Positions 44,791-53,405 of a DNA stretch of 64,000 nt are shown piece after piece; within the stretch, counting starts at the first letter, position 1, and each line of letters begins with the position of its first letter. The notes beneath the pieces are model-generated. The model worked only from the letters and a program-made list of their open reading frames with translations, was not told the DNA's origin and did not search any database. The DNA comes from Halobacterium sp. KA-4 (lineage in GTDB: Archaea; Halobacteriota; Halobacteria; Halobacteriales; Halobacteriaceae): contig NZ_JAJJZG010000003.1 in assembly GCF_021028995.1 (NCBI RefSeq), forward strand, positions 62,001-126,000. The letters are read 5' to 3'. The translations under genes and the position numbers were made by a program.

Positions 44791-45939
44791 ATGAGCGAGG
44801 ACTTCTACGAAGCTCTCGGCGTCTCCCGGGACGCCTCCGAGGAGGAGATCAAGCGGGCGTACCGCGAGAAGGTCTCGGAGTACCACCCGGACGTCAACGA
44901 CGATCCCGACGCCGAAGAGAAGTTCAACAAGATACAGACGGCCAAGGACGTCCTCACCGACGAGGAGAAGCGACAGCGCTACGACCAGCTCGGTCACGAG
45001 CGCTTCACGGAAGCCGAGAAGCGCGGCGGCGCCGATGGTGGCGCGGGCGGCATGGGCGGCGGCCCGTTCGGCGGCGCTGGCGGCGGGGGAGCCGGCGGGA
45101 TGGGCGACATCTTCGACCAGTTCTTCGGCGGTGGCGGCCGCGGCCAGCAGGGCGGCCCCCAGCCCGGTCGCGACCTCCGCACCCGCCTCACTATCTCGCT
45201 CGAAGAAGCCTACGAGGGCGTCCAGAAGCAGGTCACCGTCCGACGGCCCGAAGCGTGCCCCGACTGTGACGGCGCGGGCTACCCCGAGGACGCCGACGTG
45301 CGGACGTGCCCGCAGTGCGACGGCCAAGGGCAGGTGACGCAGGTCCGGCAGACCCCGCTCGGCCGCGTCCAGCAGACCCAGGAGTGTTCGCGCTGCGGCG
45401 GCGACGGCGAACTCGCCTCCGAGACGTGTTCGACCTGCAGCGGGCAAGGACAGGTCCGTGAACAGGCGACGCTCACTGTGGACGTGCCCGCCGGCATCCG
45501 TTCCGGGCAGACGCTCCGCATGGACGGCGAAGGCGCGCCGGGCGACCGCGGCGCCCGCAACGGGGACCTGCTCGTCGAAGTCGACGTCGAAGACCACCCG
45601 GACTTCGAGCGCGACGGCAACGACCTCCACCACCGACACGCCGTCTCGTTCCCCCAGGCCGTCTTCGGCGACGAAATCGAAGTCCCCACGCTCGACGGCG
45701 GCGCGACCTTCGACCTCGACGCCGGCACCCAGAGCGGCGAAACCTTCCGCCTCAAAGGCAAGGGGATGCCCCGGCTGCGCGGCCGCGGCAGCGGCGACCT
45801 CTACGTCACTGTGCAGGTCGTCACGCCGGAGTCCCTCAACGACGAACAGCGCGAAGCCCTCGAGCAGTTCGCGGAAGCCGGCGGCGAAGAAATCGACGTC
45901 GACCAGGGCTTCTTCGAGAAACTGAAGAGTAGCTTCTAA
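44791..45939 (+). CDS. dnaJ: Chaperone protein DnaJ (Hsp40)
   Basis: Type I Hsp40 that delivers substrates to DnaK and stimulates its ATPase. It has 382 residues. The J domain has HPD at residues 32-34. A Gly-rich linker runs from about residue 75 to 125. The zinc region has four CxxCxGxG repeats: CPDCDGAG, CPQCDGQG, CSRCGGDG and CSTCSGQG. The C-terminal substrate domains end with a DIDQG-like FFEKLKSSF. Length and order match canonical archaeal DnaJ. It belongs with grpE and dnaK, though a DUF2298 gene separates it from dnaK. Confidence 0.98.
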   Translation: MSEDFYEALGVSRDASEEEIKRAYREKVSEYHPDVNDDPDAEEKFNKIQTAKDVLTDEEKRQRYDQLGHERFTEAEKRGGADGGAGGMGGGPFGGAGGGGAGGMGDIFDQFFGGGGRGQQGGPQPGRDLRTRLTISLEEAYEGVQKQVTVRRPEACPDCDGAGYPEDADVRTCPQCDGQGQVTQVRQTPLGRVQQTQECSRCGGDGELASETCSTCSGQGQVREQATLTVDVPAGIRSGQTLRMDGEGAPGDRGARNGDLLVEVDVEDHPDFERDGNDLHHRHAVSFPQAVFGDEIEVPTLDGGATFDLDAGTQSGETFRLKGKGMPRLRGRGSGDLYVTVQVVTPESLNDEQREALEQFAEAGGEEIDVDQGFFEKLKSSF

Positions 45940-45954
45940 GGCACGTTTTGCGCT

Positions 45955-45977
45955 GAGGGCGCGCTCCGCGCGCCCTC
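45955..45977 (+). terminator. Strong GC hairpin after dnaJ
   Basis: Perfect 10-bp inverted repeat (gagggcgcgc and gcgcgccctc, loop tcc), 16 bases after the dnaJ stop codon. It may end or stabilise the dnaJ transcript. There is no strong T tract after it on the plus strand, so termination by itself is unproven. Confidence 0.45.
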
Positions 45978-46293
45978 AACAAAACCTTCACTAAAAGCAC
46001 TCCTCCTTCGGTTCGTTCGCTACGCTCACCCCCTCAGTCGTCGGCCCGAGCGCTCACTGCGTTCGCGCTCGGTGAACCGCTCGCCTCGTCCTCTTCGAGG
46101 CGCTCGGCTCGCAGATGCTTGGCTACCAGTTTCTCGGCTGGCAACGGTACCACCTCTCGCGTAGGTTCAAGTAAGAAGCCGGGACCAACCCGTGACCTAA
46201 CAGCCGCCCGGTGTGCTCAGATGTGGAACGGCGGCAGCGCACACCGGAATCCGTTCGCCGTCTGCAAGCTCTTCGTGGACGATTCGGGTCCGC
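45978..46293. other. Noncoding stretch rich in haloarchaeal palindromes
   Basis: No gene is supported. The region holds short near-palindromes such as ccgagcgc...gcgctcgg (around 46046-46072), of a kind scattered between haloarchaeal genes, and a short open frame at 46114-46170 (18 residues). The base composition differs from the coding flanks. The region lies between dnaJ and the convergent hydroxyacyl-CoA dehydrogenase. Confidence 0.5.
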
Positions 46294-47163
46294 TTACAGC
46301 TTCTCGTCGTAGTCGTAGAACCCCTTCCCGGTCTTCTTCCCAAGGTCGCCGGCGTCGACCTTGCGCTTGAGGAGGTACGCGGGCTTGTAGCGGTCACCGA
46401 GCTCCTCGTGGAGCGTCTCGCTGGCGTCGTAACAGATATCGAGGCCGATGTGGTCGGCCAGTTCGAGGGGCCCCATCGGGACGTTCGTGCCGAGTTTCAT
46501 TCCCTTGTCGATGTCCTCCTTCGTGGCGACGCCCTCGTCGAACGCGCGGATGCCCTCGTTGATCCACGGCATCAAGATTCGGTTCGTCACGAACCCGGGC
46601 TTGTCGTCGGACTCCCACGTCTCCTTGCCGAGAGCTTCGGCGAAGCCGTGGGCGAGGTCGACGACCTCCTCGCTGGTCTTCTCGCCGACAACAACCTCCA
46701 CGCCGGTCATGATGGGGACTGGGTTCATGAAGTGGAGGCCGACGATGTGGTCCTCGCGTTGTGTCGCGGCTGCGATGGTCGTAATCGAGAGCGTCGACGT
46801 GTTCGTCGCCAGCGGCACGTCGTCGGGGACTTCGTCGTCCAACTCCGCGAAGATGTCCCGCTTGATGTCCATATTCTCGACGGCCGCCTCTACGACGAGG
46901 TCCGACTCCGAGAAGTCCTCAAGGTCGGTCGTCCCCACGATGCGGTCGCGGATGTCGCCGCGCTCGTCGGCGTCGACCTCGCCCCTCTCCACGAGGCGGT
47001 CCAGAGATTCCTCGATGCGGTCGAAGCCCTGCTCGACGAACTCCGTCTCGATGTCCCGCATCACGACGTCGTAGCCGGCGGTCGCGGCGACCTGCGCGAT
47101 GCCGGCACCCATCGTGCCAGCGCCGACGACGCCGACCGTCTCGATGTCTTGGAGGTCTCGCAT
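46294..47163 (-). CDS. 3-hydroxyacyl-CoA dehydrogenase
   Basis: NAD-dependent oxidoreductase of beta-oxidation or butyryl-CoA-type pathways, converting 3-hydroxyacyl-CoA and 3-oxoacyl-CoA. It has 289 residues from ATG 47163, the short form without a fused hydratase. NAD motif [14 protein letters not shown] starts at residue 10. The catalytic His is in [11 protein letters not shown], and [12 protein letters not shown] covers the family block at about residue 190. The C-terminus ends GKGFYDYDE, usual for the family. It is divergent from the helix-hairpin-helix gene. No other beta-oxidation genes adjoin it. Confidence 0.93.
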   Translation of the reverse strand: MRDLQDIETVGVVGAGTMGAGIAQVAATAGYDVVMRDIETEFVEQGFDRIEESLDRLVERGEVDADERGDIRDRIVGTTDLEDFSESDLVVEAAVENMDIKRDIFAELDDEVPDDVPLATNTSTLSITTIAAATQREDHIVGLHFMNPVPIMTGVEVVVGEKTSEEVVDLAHGFAEALGKETWESDDKPGFVTNRILMPWINEGIRAFDEGVATKEDIDKGMKLGTNVPMGPLELADHIGLDICYDASETLHEELGDRYKPAYLLKRKVDAGDLGKKTGKGFYDYDEKL

Positions 47164-47247
47164 AGCCGCGACTGCGACTGGCTGACACCTAAGGATGCCG
47201 GAACGTGGAAACACTCAAGCACCTCCGGGGGCTTCGTCCCAGCAACT

Positions 47248-47928
47248 GTGGCAGACGAGGACACGCGGGACGCGTTGCTGTCGCTGAGCTGCGTCGGGCC
47301 AGCGACCGCGGATGTCCTCGTCGACACCGGCGTGGACGCCCGAGACCTCGAATCGAAGGCGGTCTCGCATGCCGAACTCGTCGAACTTGGCGTCAACCCC
47401 GGGGTCGCCGCACGCATCCGCCGTGAGCACTCCCTCCAGTGGTCGTTCGAGGGCGGCCAGGACCTCGACCGACGCGCCGAGCAAGTGCGAGGCCTCCACG
47501 ACGAGGAGCGTGAGTGGGTCGCTGCGAGCTACGGTGAGGACGAGGCGTCCGCCGACGGCAGCGGGGACGCGACCGCCGAGGAGTCGGCGTGGCGCAAGCA
47601 GCCCGTCACTCCGAGCGGCGGTGCAGAGACCGGCGTCGACGAAACCGAGGACGAGGCTGCGTGGCGCGAGCGATCGTGGCCAAACGGCGACGACGGTGAG
47701 GCGTCGCCCGAGCGCGACGAGCGCGAGTGGCGCGAGCAGTCGACGCCGACGCCCGTGACCGCCGTCGACGGCGTCGACGGCCGCGACGCGGAGCTGTTGG
47801 CTCGCGCGGGTGTGACCTCGGTCAGGAGCCTCGCGACTGCGCACGTCGAGCACGTCGCGGACTCGCTGGGCATCTCCGAGGGCGAGGTCGCGGCGTGGAA
47901 GCGCGCCGCCGCCGATCTCGAACAGTAG
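47248..47928 (+). CDS. Helix-hairpin-helix protein with repeated WR motifs
   Basis: A 226-residue acidic protein from GTG 47248. The N-terminus has an HhH-type motif (SLSCVGPATADVLVDTGVDA) and the C-terminus a second (DAELLARAGVTSVRSLATAH, then LGISEGEVAAWKRAA), so both ends could bind DNA. The middle, residues about 95-165, is disordered and repeats one pattern three times: SAWRKQPVTP, AAWRERSWPN and REWREQSTPTP, each after an acidic run. This could be a peptide docking motif. It may be a DUF7409-type haloarchaeal protein, from memory. It lies directly upstream of the fba promoter. Confidence 0.72.
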   Translation: MADEDTRDALLSLSCVGPATADVLVDTGVDARDLESKAVSHAELVELGVNPGVAARIRREHSLQWSFEGGQDLDRRAEQVRGLHDEEREWVAASYGEDEASADGSGDATAEESAWRKQPVTPSGGAETGVDETEDEAAWRERSWPNGDDGEASPERDEREWREQSTPTPVTAVDGVDGRDAELLARAGVTSVRSLATAHVEHVADSLGISEGEVAAWKRAAADLEQ

Positions 47929-47929
47929 T

Positions 47930-47956
47930 TACTCGGAGTGCAGTAAATATGCATAT
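47930..47956 (+). promoter_or_regulatory. Candidate TrmB-like operator and AT palindrome upstream of fba
   Basis: TACT, 8 bases, AGTA (47930-47945) is an inverted repeat close to the TrmB consensus TACT-N7/8-GAGTA of Halobacterium. An overlapping-adjacent perfect palindrome atatgcatat follows at 47947-47956. The sites are 50 and 40 bases upstream of the TATA box, the arrangement reported for genes TrmB activates in glucose-free conditions. Confidence 0.4.
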
Positions 47957-47993
47957 AACCGGCGTCTCGGCGCGGCTCGCGGACAGTTAGACA

Positions 47994-48000
47994 CTTATAC
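47994..48000 (+). promoter_or_regulatory. TATA-like element of the fba-fbp operon
   Basis: The sequence cttatac lies 23-29 nt before ATG 48023, fitting a leaderless start there and not at the in-frame GTG 48014. Confidence 0.5.
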
Positions 48001-48022
48001 GTCCTCGCCACACGTGCAGTTG

Positions 48023-48814
48023 ATGCGTCCCTTCGAGGACTCTCCGATTTCGCGCGACGGGAAGGTACTGATTCTCGCGTACGACCACGGGCTCGAACAC
48101 GGCCCGGTGGACTTCGAGGAAGTGCCCGAGACGATGGACCCCGGCAACGTCTGGGACATCGCCACCCACGACGCGGTGTCGGCGATGGCCGTGCAGAAGG
48201 GCATCGCCGAGGCGTACTACCCCTCCTACGAGGACGACGTGAACCTGCTCGCGAAGCTCAACGGCACGTCGAACCTCTGGATGGGCGAGCCCGATTCGGC
48301 GGTGAATTGGTCGGTCGACTACGCCGCCGAACTCGGCGCGGAAGCCATCGGCTTCACGCTGTACGGCGGCTCGAACAACGAAATCGAGATGGCCGAGGAG
48401 TTCCGGCGCGCCCAGGAGGCCGCCCGGGATTACGACCTCCCGGTCGTGATGTGGTCGTATCCGCGCGGGCAGGGCCTCAAGAACGACACGTCGCCGGACA
48501 CCATCGCGTACGCGGCGCGGCAGGCGCTGGAACTCGGCGCGGACGTCGCGAAGGTAAAGTACCCGGGGAGCACGGACGCGATGTCGCACGCCGTCGACAT
48601 GGCGGGGCCGACGGACGTCGTGATGTCCGGCGGGTCGAAGACTAGCGACCGCGACTTCCTCGAGAGCGTCAAGGGTGCCGTCGACGCCGGCGCGAAGGGG
48701 CTGGCGGTCGGCCGGAACGTCTGGCAGCGCGAGGAACCCGAACCGTTCCTCGACGCGCTCGAAGCAGTCATCTACGAGGAGACGAGCGTCGACGAAGCAC
48801 TCGGCCGAATCTGA
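48023..48814 (+). CDS. fba: Class I fructose-1,6-bisphosphate aldolase (DhnA/archaeal type)
   Basis: Schiff-base aldolase interconverting fructose 1,6-bisphosphate with glyceraldehyde 3-phosphate and dihydroxyacetone phosphate. It has 263 residues from ATG 48023. LAYDHGLEHGP near residue 20 is the archaeal family hallmark, and the catalytic Lys is in ADVAKVKYPG. The phosphate-binding end is GGSKTSD and KGLAVGRNVWQ. The 1-base overlap with the next gene (TGATG) couples it to fructose bisphosphatase, so the pair makes fructose 6-phosphate for gluconeogenesis. An aminoketoheptanedioate-type synthase with the same fold is an alternative, but the operon favours aldolase. Confidence 0.9.
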   Translation: MRPFEDSPISRDGKVLILAYDHGLEHGPVDFEEVPETMDPGNVWDIATHDAVSAMAVQKGIAEAYYPSYEDDVNLLAKLNGTSNLWMGEPDSAVNWSVDYAAELGAEAIGFTLYGGSNNEIEMAEEFRRAQEAARDYDLPVVMWSYPRGQGLKNDTSPDTIAYAARQALELGADVAKVKYPGSTDAMSHAVDMAGPTDVVMSGGSKTSDRDFLESVKGAVDAGAKGLAVGRNVWQREEPEPFLDALEAVIYEETSVDEALGRI

Positions 48815-49659
48815 TGGTCGTCGAGGCAGTCTTCGACGTCGTCGCCGACGCCGCCCCCGAGATTCGTGACGGCCTTCCCAAGCGCCGCACGAAAGCGGCG
48901 ACCGAGAACGTCTCCGGGGACGTGCAACTGGAGGCGGACCTGTGGGCCGACGACCTGCTGTTCGAGCGGTTCGCCGACATCGACGGCGTGAATTGGTACG
49001 CCAGCGAGGAGCGCGACACCCTCGAAGTCGTCGGGGACGCCGACGACGGCTACGCGGTCGCCGTCGACCCACTGGACGGCTCCTCGAACGTGAAGTCGAA
49101 CAACCCCTGTGGGACCGTCGTCGGCGTCTACGACGAGCGACTGCCCGCCTCCGGCCGGAGCCTCGTCGCCGCAGGGTTCGTGCTGTACGGTCCGATTACG
49201 ACGATGACGGTCGCTCGTGACGGCGAGGTCACCGAGTACCTCGTCGAGGACGACGGGCGCACGGACCTTGGCCCCGTCGAGCTTCCCGACGACCCGGTCG
49301 TCTACGGGTTCGGCGGGCGCGTGCCGGACTGGACCGCCGACTTCGAGTCGTTCGTCCGCGACGTCGAGGACGAGCTGAAACTCCGCTACGGCGGCGCGAT
49401 GATTGCGGACGTGAACCAGGTGTTGACGTACGGCGGCGTCTTCGGGTATCCGGGGCTGCAGTCCCGTCCGGAAGGCAAACTCCGGGCACACTTCGAGTCG
49501 ATGCCCATCGCGTTCGTCGTCGAGCAGGCCGGCGGCGCGTCCAGCGACGGCTCGCAGTCGCTGCTCGACGTCGAGCCTGAGACGCTCCACGAGCGCGTGC
49601 CGACGTTCGTCGGGAACCAGTCGGTCGTCGACGACCTCGAAGCCGCGCTACCGGACTGA
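48814..49659 (+). CDS. fbp: Fructose-1,6-bisphosphatase
   Basis: Phosphatase that removes the 1-phosphate of fructose 1,6-bisphosphate, the irreversible step of gluconeogenesis. It has 281 residues. The metal-binding block of the FBPase/inositol monophosphatase superfamily is AVDPLDGSSNVKSNNPCG, with Glu in ASEERDTLEV upstream. Near the C-terminus QAGGASSDGSQSLLDVEP is the second block of the family. Translation is coupled to the aldolase by TGATG. Inositol monophosphatase activity alone is unlikely with DGSSN and this neighbour. Confidence 0.92.
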   Translation: MVVEAVFDVVADAAPEIRDGLPKRRTKAATENVSGDVQLEADLWADDLLFERFADIDGVNWYASEERDTLEVVGDADDGYAVAVDPLDGSSNVKSNNPCGTVVGVYDERLPASGRSLVAAGFVLYGPITTMTVARDGEVTEYLVEDDGRTDLGPVELPDDPVVYGFGGRVPDWTADFESFVRDVEDELKLRYGGAMIADVNQVLTYGGVFGYPGLQSRPEGKLRAHFESMPIAFVVEQAGGASSDGSQSLLDVEPETLHERVPTFVGNQSVVDDLEAALPD

Positions 49660-49688
49660 CTTTTACCGTCCAGTCCTTCTTCGCGGGT

Positions 49689-50378
49689 ATGTGTGGCCGG
49701 TACGCGCTGTTCAGCGACCCGGAGGACCTCGCCGCGGAGTTCGGCTTGGACGACGCCAGCTACGAGGCGACGTACAACGCCGCGCCCTCGGAGGAGTTGT
49801 CCGTCCTCTTGGACGACGACCCGGCGGCGTTCTCGACGGCGCGCTGGGGGCTGGTGCCGTCGTGGTCCGAGGGCCCGAAGGCCGGTCCCGACCCGATCAA
49901 CGCTCGCGCGGAGACGCTGACCGAGCGCCGGCTGTTTGCGGAGGCGTACCGGGAACGGCGGTGCCTGGTACCCGCGGACGGGTTCTACGAGTGGGCCGAG
50001 ACCGGCGACAGCAAGCAGCCGTACTTCGTCACGCGGGCCGACGGCCGGCCGCTCCTGCTGGCGGGGCTGTGGGAGACGTGGACGCCCGAGCAGAAACAGA
50101 CCGGGCTCGGCGAGTTCGGGAGTGGCGGCCCGAGTCGAGACGCCGAACCGATGCGGTCGTTCACCGTCGTCACGACTGAACCCAACGACTTCCTCGCGGA
50201 TTACCACCATCGGATGGCGGTCGTGCTCGACCCCGAGGCGGGCGAGCGGTGGCTGTCCGCGGACGACCCCAGCGACCTCCTCGAACCGAGCGACGTCGAG
50301 TTACAGGCGTGGCCGGTGTCGCAGGCGGTCAACAATCCGGCGAACGACCGGCCGGAACTCGTGGAGTCGGTTGCGTAG
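49689..50378 (+). CDS. SOS response-associated peptidase (SRAP, YedK/HMCES family)
   Basis: Protein that crosslinks to abasic sites in single-stranded DNA through its N-terminal Cys and so shields them. It has 229 residues. Cys2 (MCGRYALF) is the crosslinking residue after removal of Met. Other landmarks are NARAET, CLVPADGFYEW (the Asn/Glu region) and the His in DYHHRMAVVL. A ttttac box 28-23 nt before the ATG suggests its own promoter. It follows the fbp gene by 29 bases. Confidence 0.95.
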   Translation: MCGRYALFSDPEDLAAEFGLDDASYEATYNAAPSEELSVLLDDDPAAFSTARWGLVPSWSEGPKAGPDPINARAETLTERRLFAEAYRERRCLVPADGFYEWAETGDSKQPYFVTRADGRPLLLAGLWETWTPEQKQTGLGEFGSGGPSRDAEPMRSFTVVTTEPNDFLADYHHRMAVVLDPEAGERWLSADDPSDLLEPSDVELQAWPVSQAVNNPANDRPELVESVA

Positions 50379-50636
50379 CTGGACGGAATCGGGAGTACTA
50401 GACGGAACCGTGGCTACGAGATGTTCTGTCGGCGCTCCGGTAGCCGCCGACAAATTGCCGGCGGCGTGGAGCATGTCAGAGGCACAGCCGGTGTTCGTAC
50501 ACCAGCACCCAACTGTCGATACGCGGAGGCCTTCACGTTACCGCTTGCACACCCACTCGGAAACCGAAGAAGAGTGATAACCCTGCCGGTCATTTATATA
50601 CTCGTAGTCAGTAGTTGACACTCGTCCGGTGACACG

Positions 50637-51404
50637 ATGACCGAAGCCGACAACGCCGTCGCGTTGCTCGCCCAGCGCGCGGAGCTGCTGCGCCCGCTCC
50701 GGGACGGCCCACGCGCGAAGCAGGATCTCGCGGCGGCACAGTCGGTCTCGCGGTCGACCGTCGACCGCGCGGTGCGCACGCTCGAAGCACACGGGTTCGT
50801 CGCCCGCGACGACGCCGTCTCGCTCACGCTCCGCGGGCGCCTCGCGCTCGACGCCTACGACGACTTCGTGGACCTTCTCGACGCGCTCGACACCGCGGGC
50901 GACCTGCTGGACGTGCTGCCAGCGGACGCGACAATCGACGGCGCGCTGCTGCGCGGCGCGGACGTCGTGCAGTCGAACCCCGTCGCGCCACAGCGCCCGT
51001 ACGTCGCGTACCAGTCGGTCGTCGAGGAGGCGACCGCGATACGGGGCTTCGCGCCGGCCGTCCTCGACGAGAACGTCTCCCAATTCCGCGACCGCATCGT
51101 GGACGGAGCGGCACCGGTCGACCTCACCGTCGCGCCCGCGGCGCTGGACGAACTCGTCTCGTCGCACGCCGACGCCGTCGAGGAGGCGCTCGGAACCGGT
51201 CGGTTGACGCTCCGAGAGGCGACCACGGTGCTCGACTACGGACTCGTGCTCGCCGAGCAGCCCGAGCGCACGGTCGTCTGCGCGCTCGTCTTCGACGACC
51301 ATGGGCTCGCTGGCGTCGTCGAGAACGACGAGCGCCACGCCATTGAGTGGGCCCATAGCATCTACGAGCGGATTCGGGAAGACGCCGAGCTACTTCACGG
51401 CTAG
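50637..51404 (+). CDS. Winged-helix regulator with FilR1-type middle domain
   Basis: Transcription regulator of 255 residues. The N-terminal winged helix is LLRPLRDGPRAKQDLAAAQS, VSRSTVDRAVRTLEAHGFVA and the wing VSLTLRGRLALDAY. The C-terminal 170 residues (LPADATIDGALLRGADVVQS, RGFAPAVLDENVSQFRDRIV and on) match the middle-domain architecture of methanogenesis-regulator FilR1-like proteins widespread in haloarchaea. Ligand unknown. It is preceded by 258 noncoding bases (50379-50636) in which I see no gene, and followed by a DoxX gene 121 bases on. Confidence 0.78.
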   Translation: MTEADNAVALLAQRAELLRPLRDGPRAKQDLAAAQSVSRSTVDRAVRTLEAHGFVARDDAVSLTLRGRLALDAYDDFVDLLDALDTAGDLLDVLPADATIDGALLRGADVVQSNPVAPQRPYVAYQSVVEEATAIRGFAPAVLDENVSQFRDRIVDGAAPVDLTVAPAALDELVSSHADAVEEALGTGRLTLREATTVLDYGLVLAEQPERTVVCALVFDDHGLAGVVENDERHAIEWAHSIYERIREDAELLHG

Positions 51405-51525
51405 GAGGGGTTTCGTCTCGTTTCCGGATTGCAGACCGAAAGCGGGTGACACGCGCGGCTACAACTGGTTTCAGTCGGACGGCTCTGCTCCCGGATATGT
51501 CGCACAACACAGGGGGTGAGCGTTT

Positions 51526-51942
51526 GTGGCGATAACCGGAAGTGCTGGGGCGTTCCTGCTGGTGGGCCGCGTGCTGTTCGGCGGCCTCATCGCGTTCCAG
51601 GGTGTCAACCACTTCATGAACGTCGACCAGCTCACGGGCTACGCGGACGCGAAGGGCGTGCCCGCGCCGCGCGTCGGCGTCGTCGCGTCGGGCGTAATGT
51701 TGATACTCGGCGGCCTCTCCATCCTCGCCGGCGCGTACGCGACCATCGGCGCGGGCATGGTCGCGGTGTTCCTCCTCGTCACGTCGCCCGCGATTCACGA
51801 CTTCTGGGCGGCGTCCGAGGAGCAAGCCCAGAGCGAGATGACCGACTTCATCAAGAACGGCGAGCTGCTCGGTGCGGCGCTGACGTTCCTCGCGATTAGC
51901 GGCATGGAGTGGGGGTATGCGGTCGGCGTCGGCCTCTTCTGA
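51526..51942 (+). CDS. DoxX family membrane protein
   Basis: Four-span membrane protein of the DoxX/DoxD family, 138 residues, using GTG 51526. The N-terminal span FLLVGRVLFGGLIAFQGVNH and the block AKGVPAPRVGVVASGVMLIL are typical. Members take part in thiosulfate:quinone or other redox steps, or have no known role, and nothing here identifies a substrate. The aldo/keto reductase gene begins 62 bases downstream, possibly in one transcript. Confidence 0.88.
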   Translation: MAITGSAGAFLLVGRVLFGGLIAFQGVNHFMNVDQLTGYADAKGVPAPRVGVVASGVMLILGGLSILAGAYATIGAGMVAVFLLVTSPAIHDFWAASEEQAQSEMTDFIKNGELLGAALTFLAISGMEWGYAVGVGLF

Positions 51943-52004
51943 GGCTCCCACTCGCGACTTCCGCCGGGCGAACGCCTTTGAGCGACGCGGCCGACACCTC
52001 GCGT

Positions 52005-52982
52005 ATGGAGTACACGACACTCGGCGATACTGGGTTGGAGGTCTCCCGAATCTGTCTCGGTTGCATGAGTTTCGGCTCCTCGGACTGGCGGCCATGGGTG
52101 CTAGACGAGGAAGAGGCGCGCCCCGTCATCGAGCGCGCCATCGAGTTGGGCGTGAATTTCTTCGACACCGCGAACATGTACTCGATGGGAGAGAGCGAGC
52201 GCGTGCTCGGGAACGTGCTCGCGGACTACGACCGCGACGCGCAGGTCGTCGCCACGAAGGGGTACTTCCAGATGGACCCGGACGACCCGAACTCCGGCGG
52301 GCTCTCCCGGAAGGCCATCGAGCAGGAGTTAGACAACTCGCTCGACCGCCTCGGGATGGAGACGGTGGACCTCTACCAGACCCACCGCTGGGACTATGAC
52401 ACGCCCATCGACGAGACGCTGGCGGCGCTCACGGACGCCGTGCGGCGCGGGAAGACGCGCTACATCGGGACGTCCTCGCAGTGGGCCCACCAGTTCGCGG
52501 ACGCGTTGCACACCAGCGAGCGCGAGGGCTACGAGCGGTTCGCGACGATGCAGAACCACTACAACCTCGTCTACCGGGAGGAAGAACGCGAGATGCTGCC
52601 GCTCTGCGAGAAGGAGGGCATCGGCGTGATGCCGTGGTCGCCGATGGCGCGCGGCTACCTCACGCGACCCCACGAGGACGTCAAAGCCACCCAGCGCGGC
52701 GCCAGCGAGAAGCGCCTCTACGAGCACCCCTACCGGCAGGGCGGCGGCCCGGAAGTCAACGAGCGCGTGCAGGAGCTCGCCGACGAGAAGGACGTGAAGA
52801 TGGCCCAAATCGCGCTTGCGTGGCTGTTCCACAAGGACCGCGTGGACGCGCCCATCGTCGGCACGTCCAGCGTCGAACACCTAGAGGATGCCGTCGAAGC
52901 CCTCGACATCGACCTCCCGGACTCGGACATCGACTATCTTGAGGAGCCCTACGAGCCCGTGCCCGCCTCGGGCCACGAGTGA
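52005..52982 (+). CDS. Aldo/keto reductase
   Basis: NADPH-dependent reductase of aldehydes, ketones or quinones with an (alpha/beta)8 barrel. It has 325 residues from ATG 52005. The catalytic tetrad is readable: Asp and Tyr in NFFDTANMYSMGE, Lys in VVATKGYF and His in YQTHRWDY. The C-terminus has the NADPH-binding region MAQIALAWLFHK then GTSSVEHLEDAV. Long form of the family, close to the AKR11/YajO-type group by its N-terminal start MEYTTLGDTGLEVS. A ctttgag box 23-29 nt before the ATG fits a leaderless start. Confidence 0.92.
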   Translation: MEYTTLGDTGLEVSRICLGCMSFGSSDWRPWVLDEEEARPVIERAIELGVNFFDTANMYSMGESERVLGNVLADYDRDAQVVATKGYFQMDPDDPNSGGLSRKAIEQELDNSLDRLGMETVDLYQTHRWDYDTPIDETLAALTDAVRRGKTRYIGTSSQWAHQFADALHTSEREGYERFATMQNHYNLVYREEEREMLPLCEKEGIGVMPWSPMARGYLTRPHEDVKATQRGASEKRLYEHPYRQGGGPEVNERVQELADEKDVKMAQIALAWLFHKDRVDAPIVGTSSVEHLEDAVEALDIDLPDSDIDYLEEPYEPVPASGHE

Positions 52983-52984
52983 GG

Positions 52985-53401
52985 ATGCAACCGGGCACGT
53001 ACACGCTGCTCGTGGAACTCGCGGCACCGGCGACCGTCGAATTCGGCGCGCGCGGCGAGTACGACCTCGACGCGGGCTGGTACGCGTACACCGGCCGCGC
53101 GTTCGGCGCTGGCGGACTGACGCGCGTCGAACGCCACCAGCGGCTCGCACGCGGTAAGTCCGACGCCCGCCACTGGCACGTCGACTACCTGCTCGGGCAC
53201 CCGGAGTCACGCATCAGGGAAGTCTACGTCACCGAGAACGAGGAAATCGAATGCGAGACCGCACGCGCGCTGAACGAGGCTGGAACGCCGCTTGCGGGCT
53301 TGGGTGCGACGGATTGCAAGTGCGCTACGCACCTCGCATACAGTCCGGAGAGGGAATTAGTCGTTGAGGTCGCTGCCGCGCGTCACGAACGCCAGTTCTA
53401 G
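52985..53401 (+). CDS. DUF123 (GIY-YIG-related) nuclease-like protein
   Basis: Small protein of the archaeal DUF123 family, which shares fold features with GIY-YIG endonucleases. It has 138 residues from ATG 52985; an in-frame GTG at 52979 overlaps the upstream stop and is possible. Landmarks are GWYAYTGRAFGAGGLTRVER (the GIY-YIG-like turn with Arg), HWHVDYLLGHPESRI and a Cys pair (DCKC) near residue 110. Some members sit beside DNA repair genes. The biochemical target is unknown. Confidence 0.82.
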   Translation: MQPGTYTLLVELAAPATVEFGARGEYDLDAGWYAYTGRAFGAGGLTRVERHQRLARGKSDARHWHVDYLLGHPESRIREVYVTENEEIECETARALNEAGTPLAGLGATDCKCATHLAYSPERELVVEVAAARHERQF

Positions 53402-53405
53402 GCCG

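Noticed and set aside
45978-46293. Short open frame at 46114 with Trp/Tyr/Arg residues as a gene remnant
   Set aside because: Only 18 residues, no conserved context and no ribosome site. Treated as noncoding.
51909-52004. N-terminal extension of the aldo/keto reductase
   Set aside because: Extension overlaps DoxX and is Arg/Pro-rich. The family start MEYTTLGDTGLEV is at 52005.
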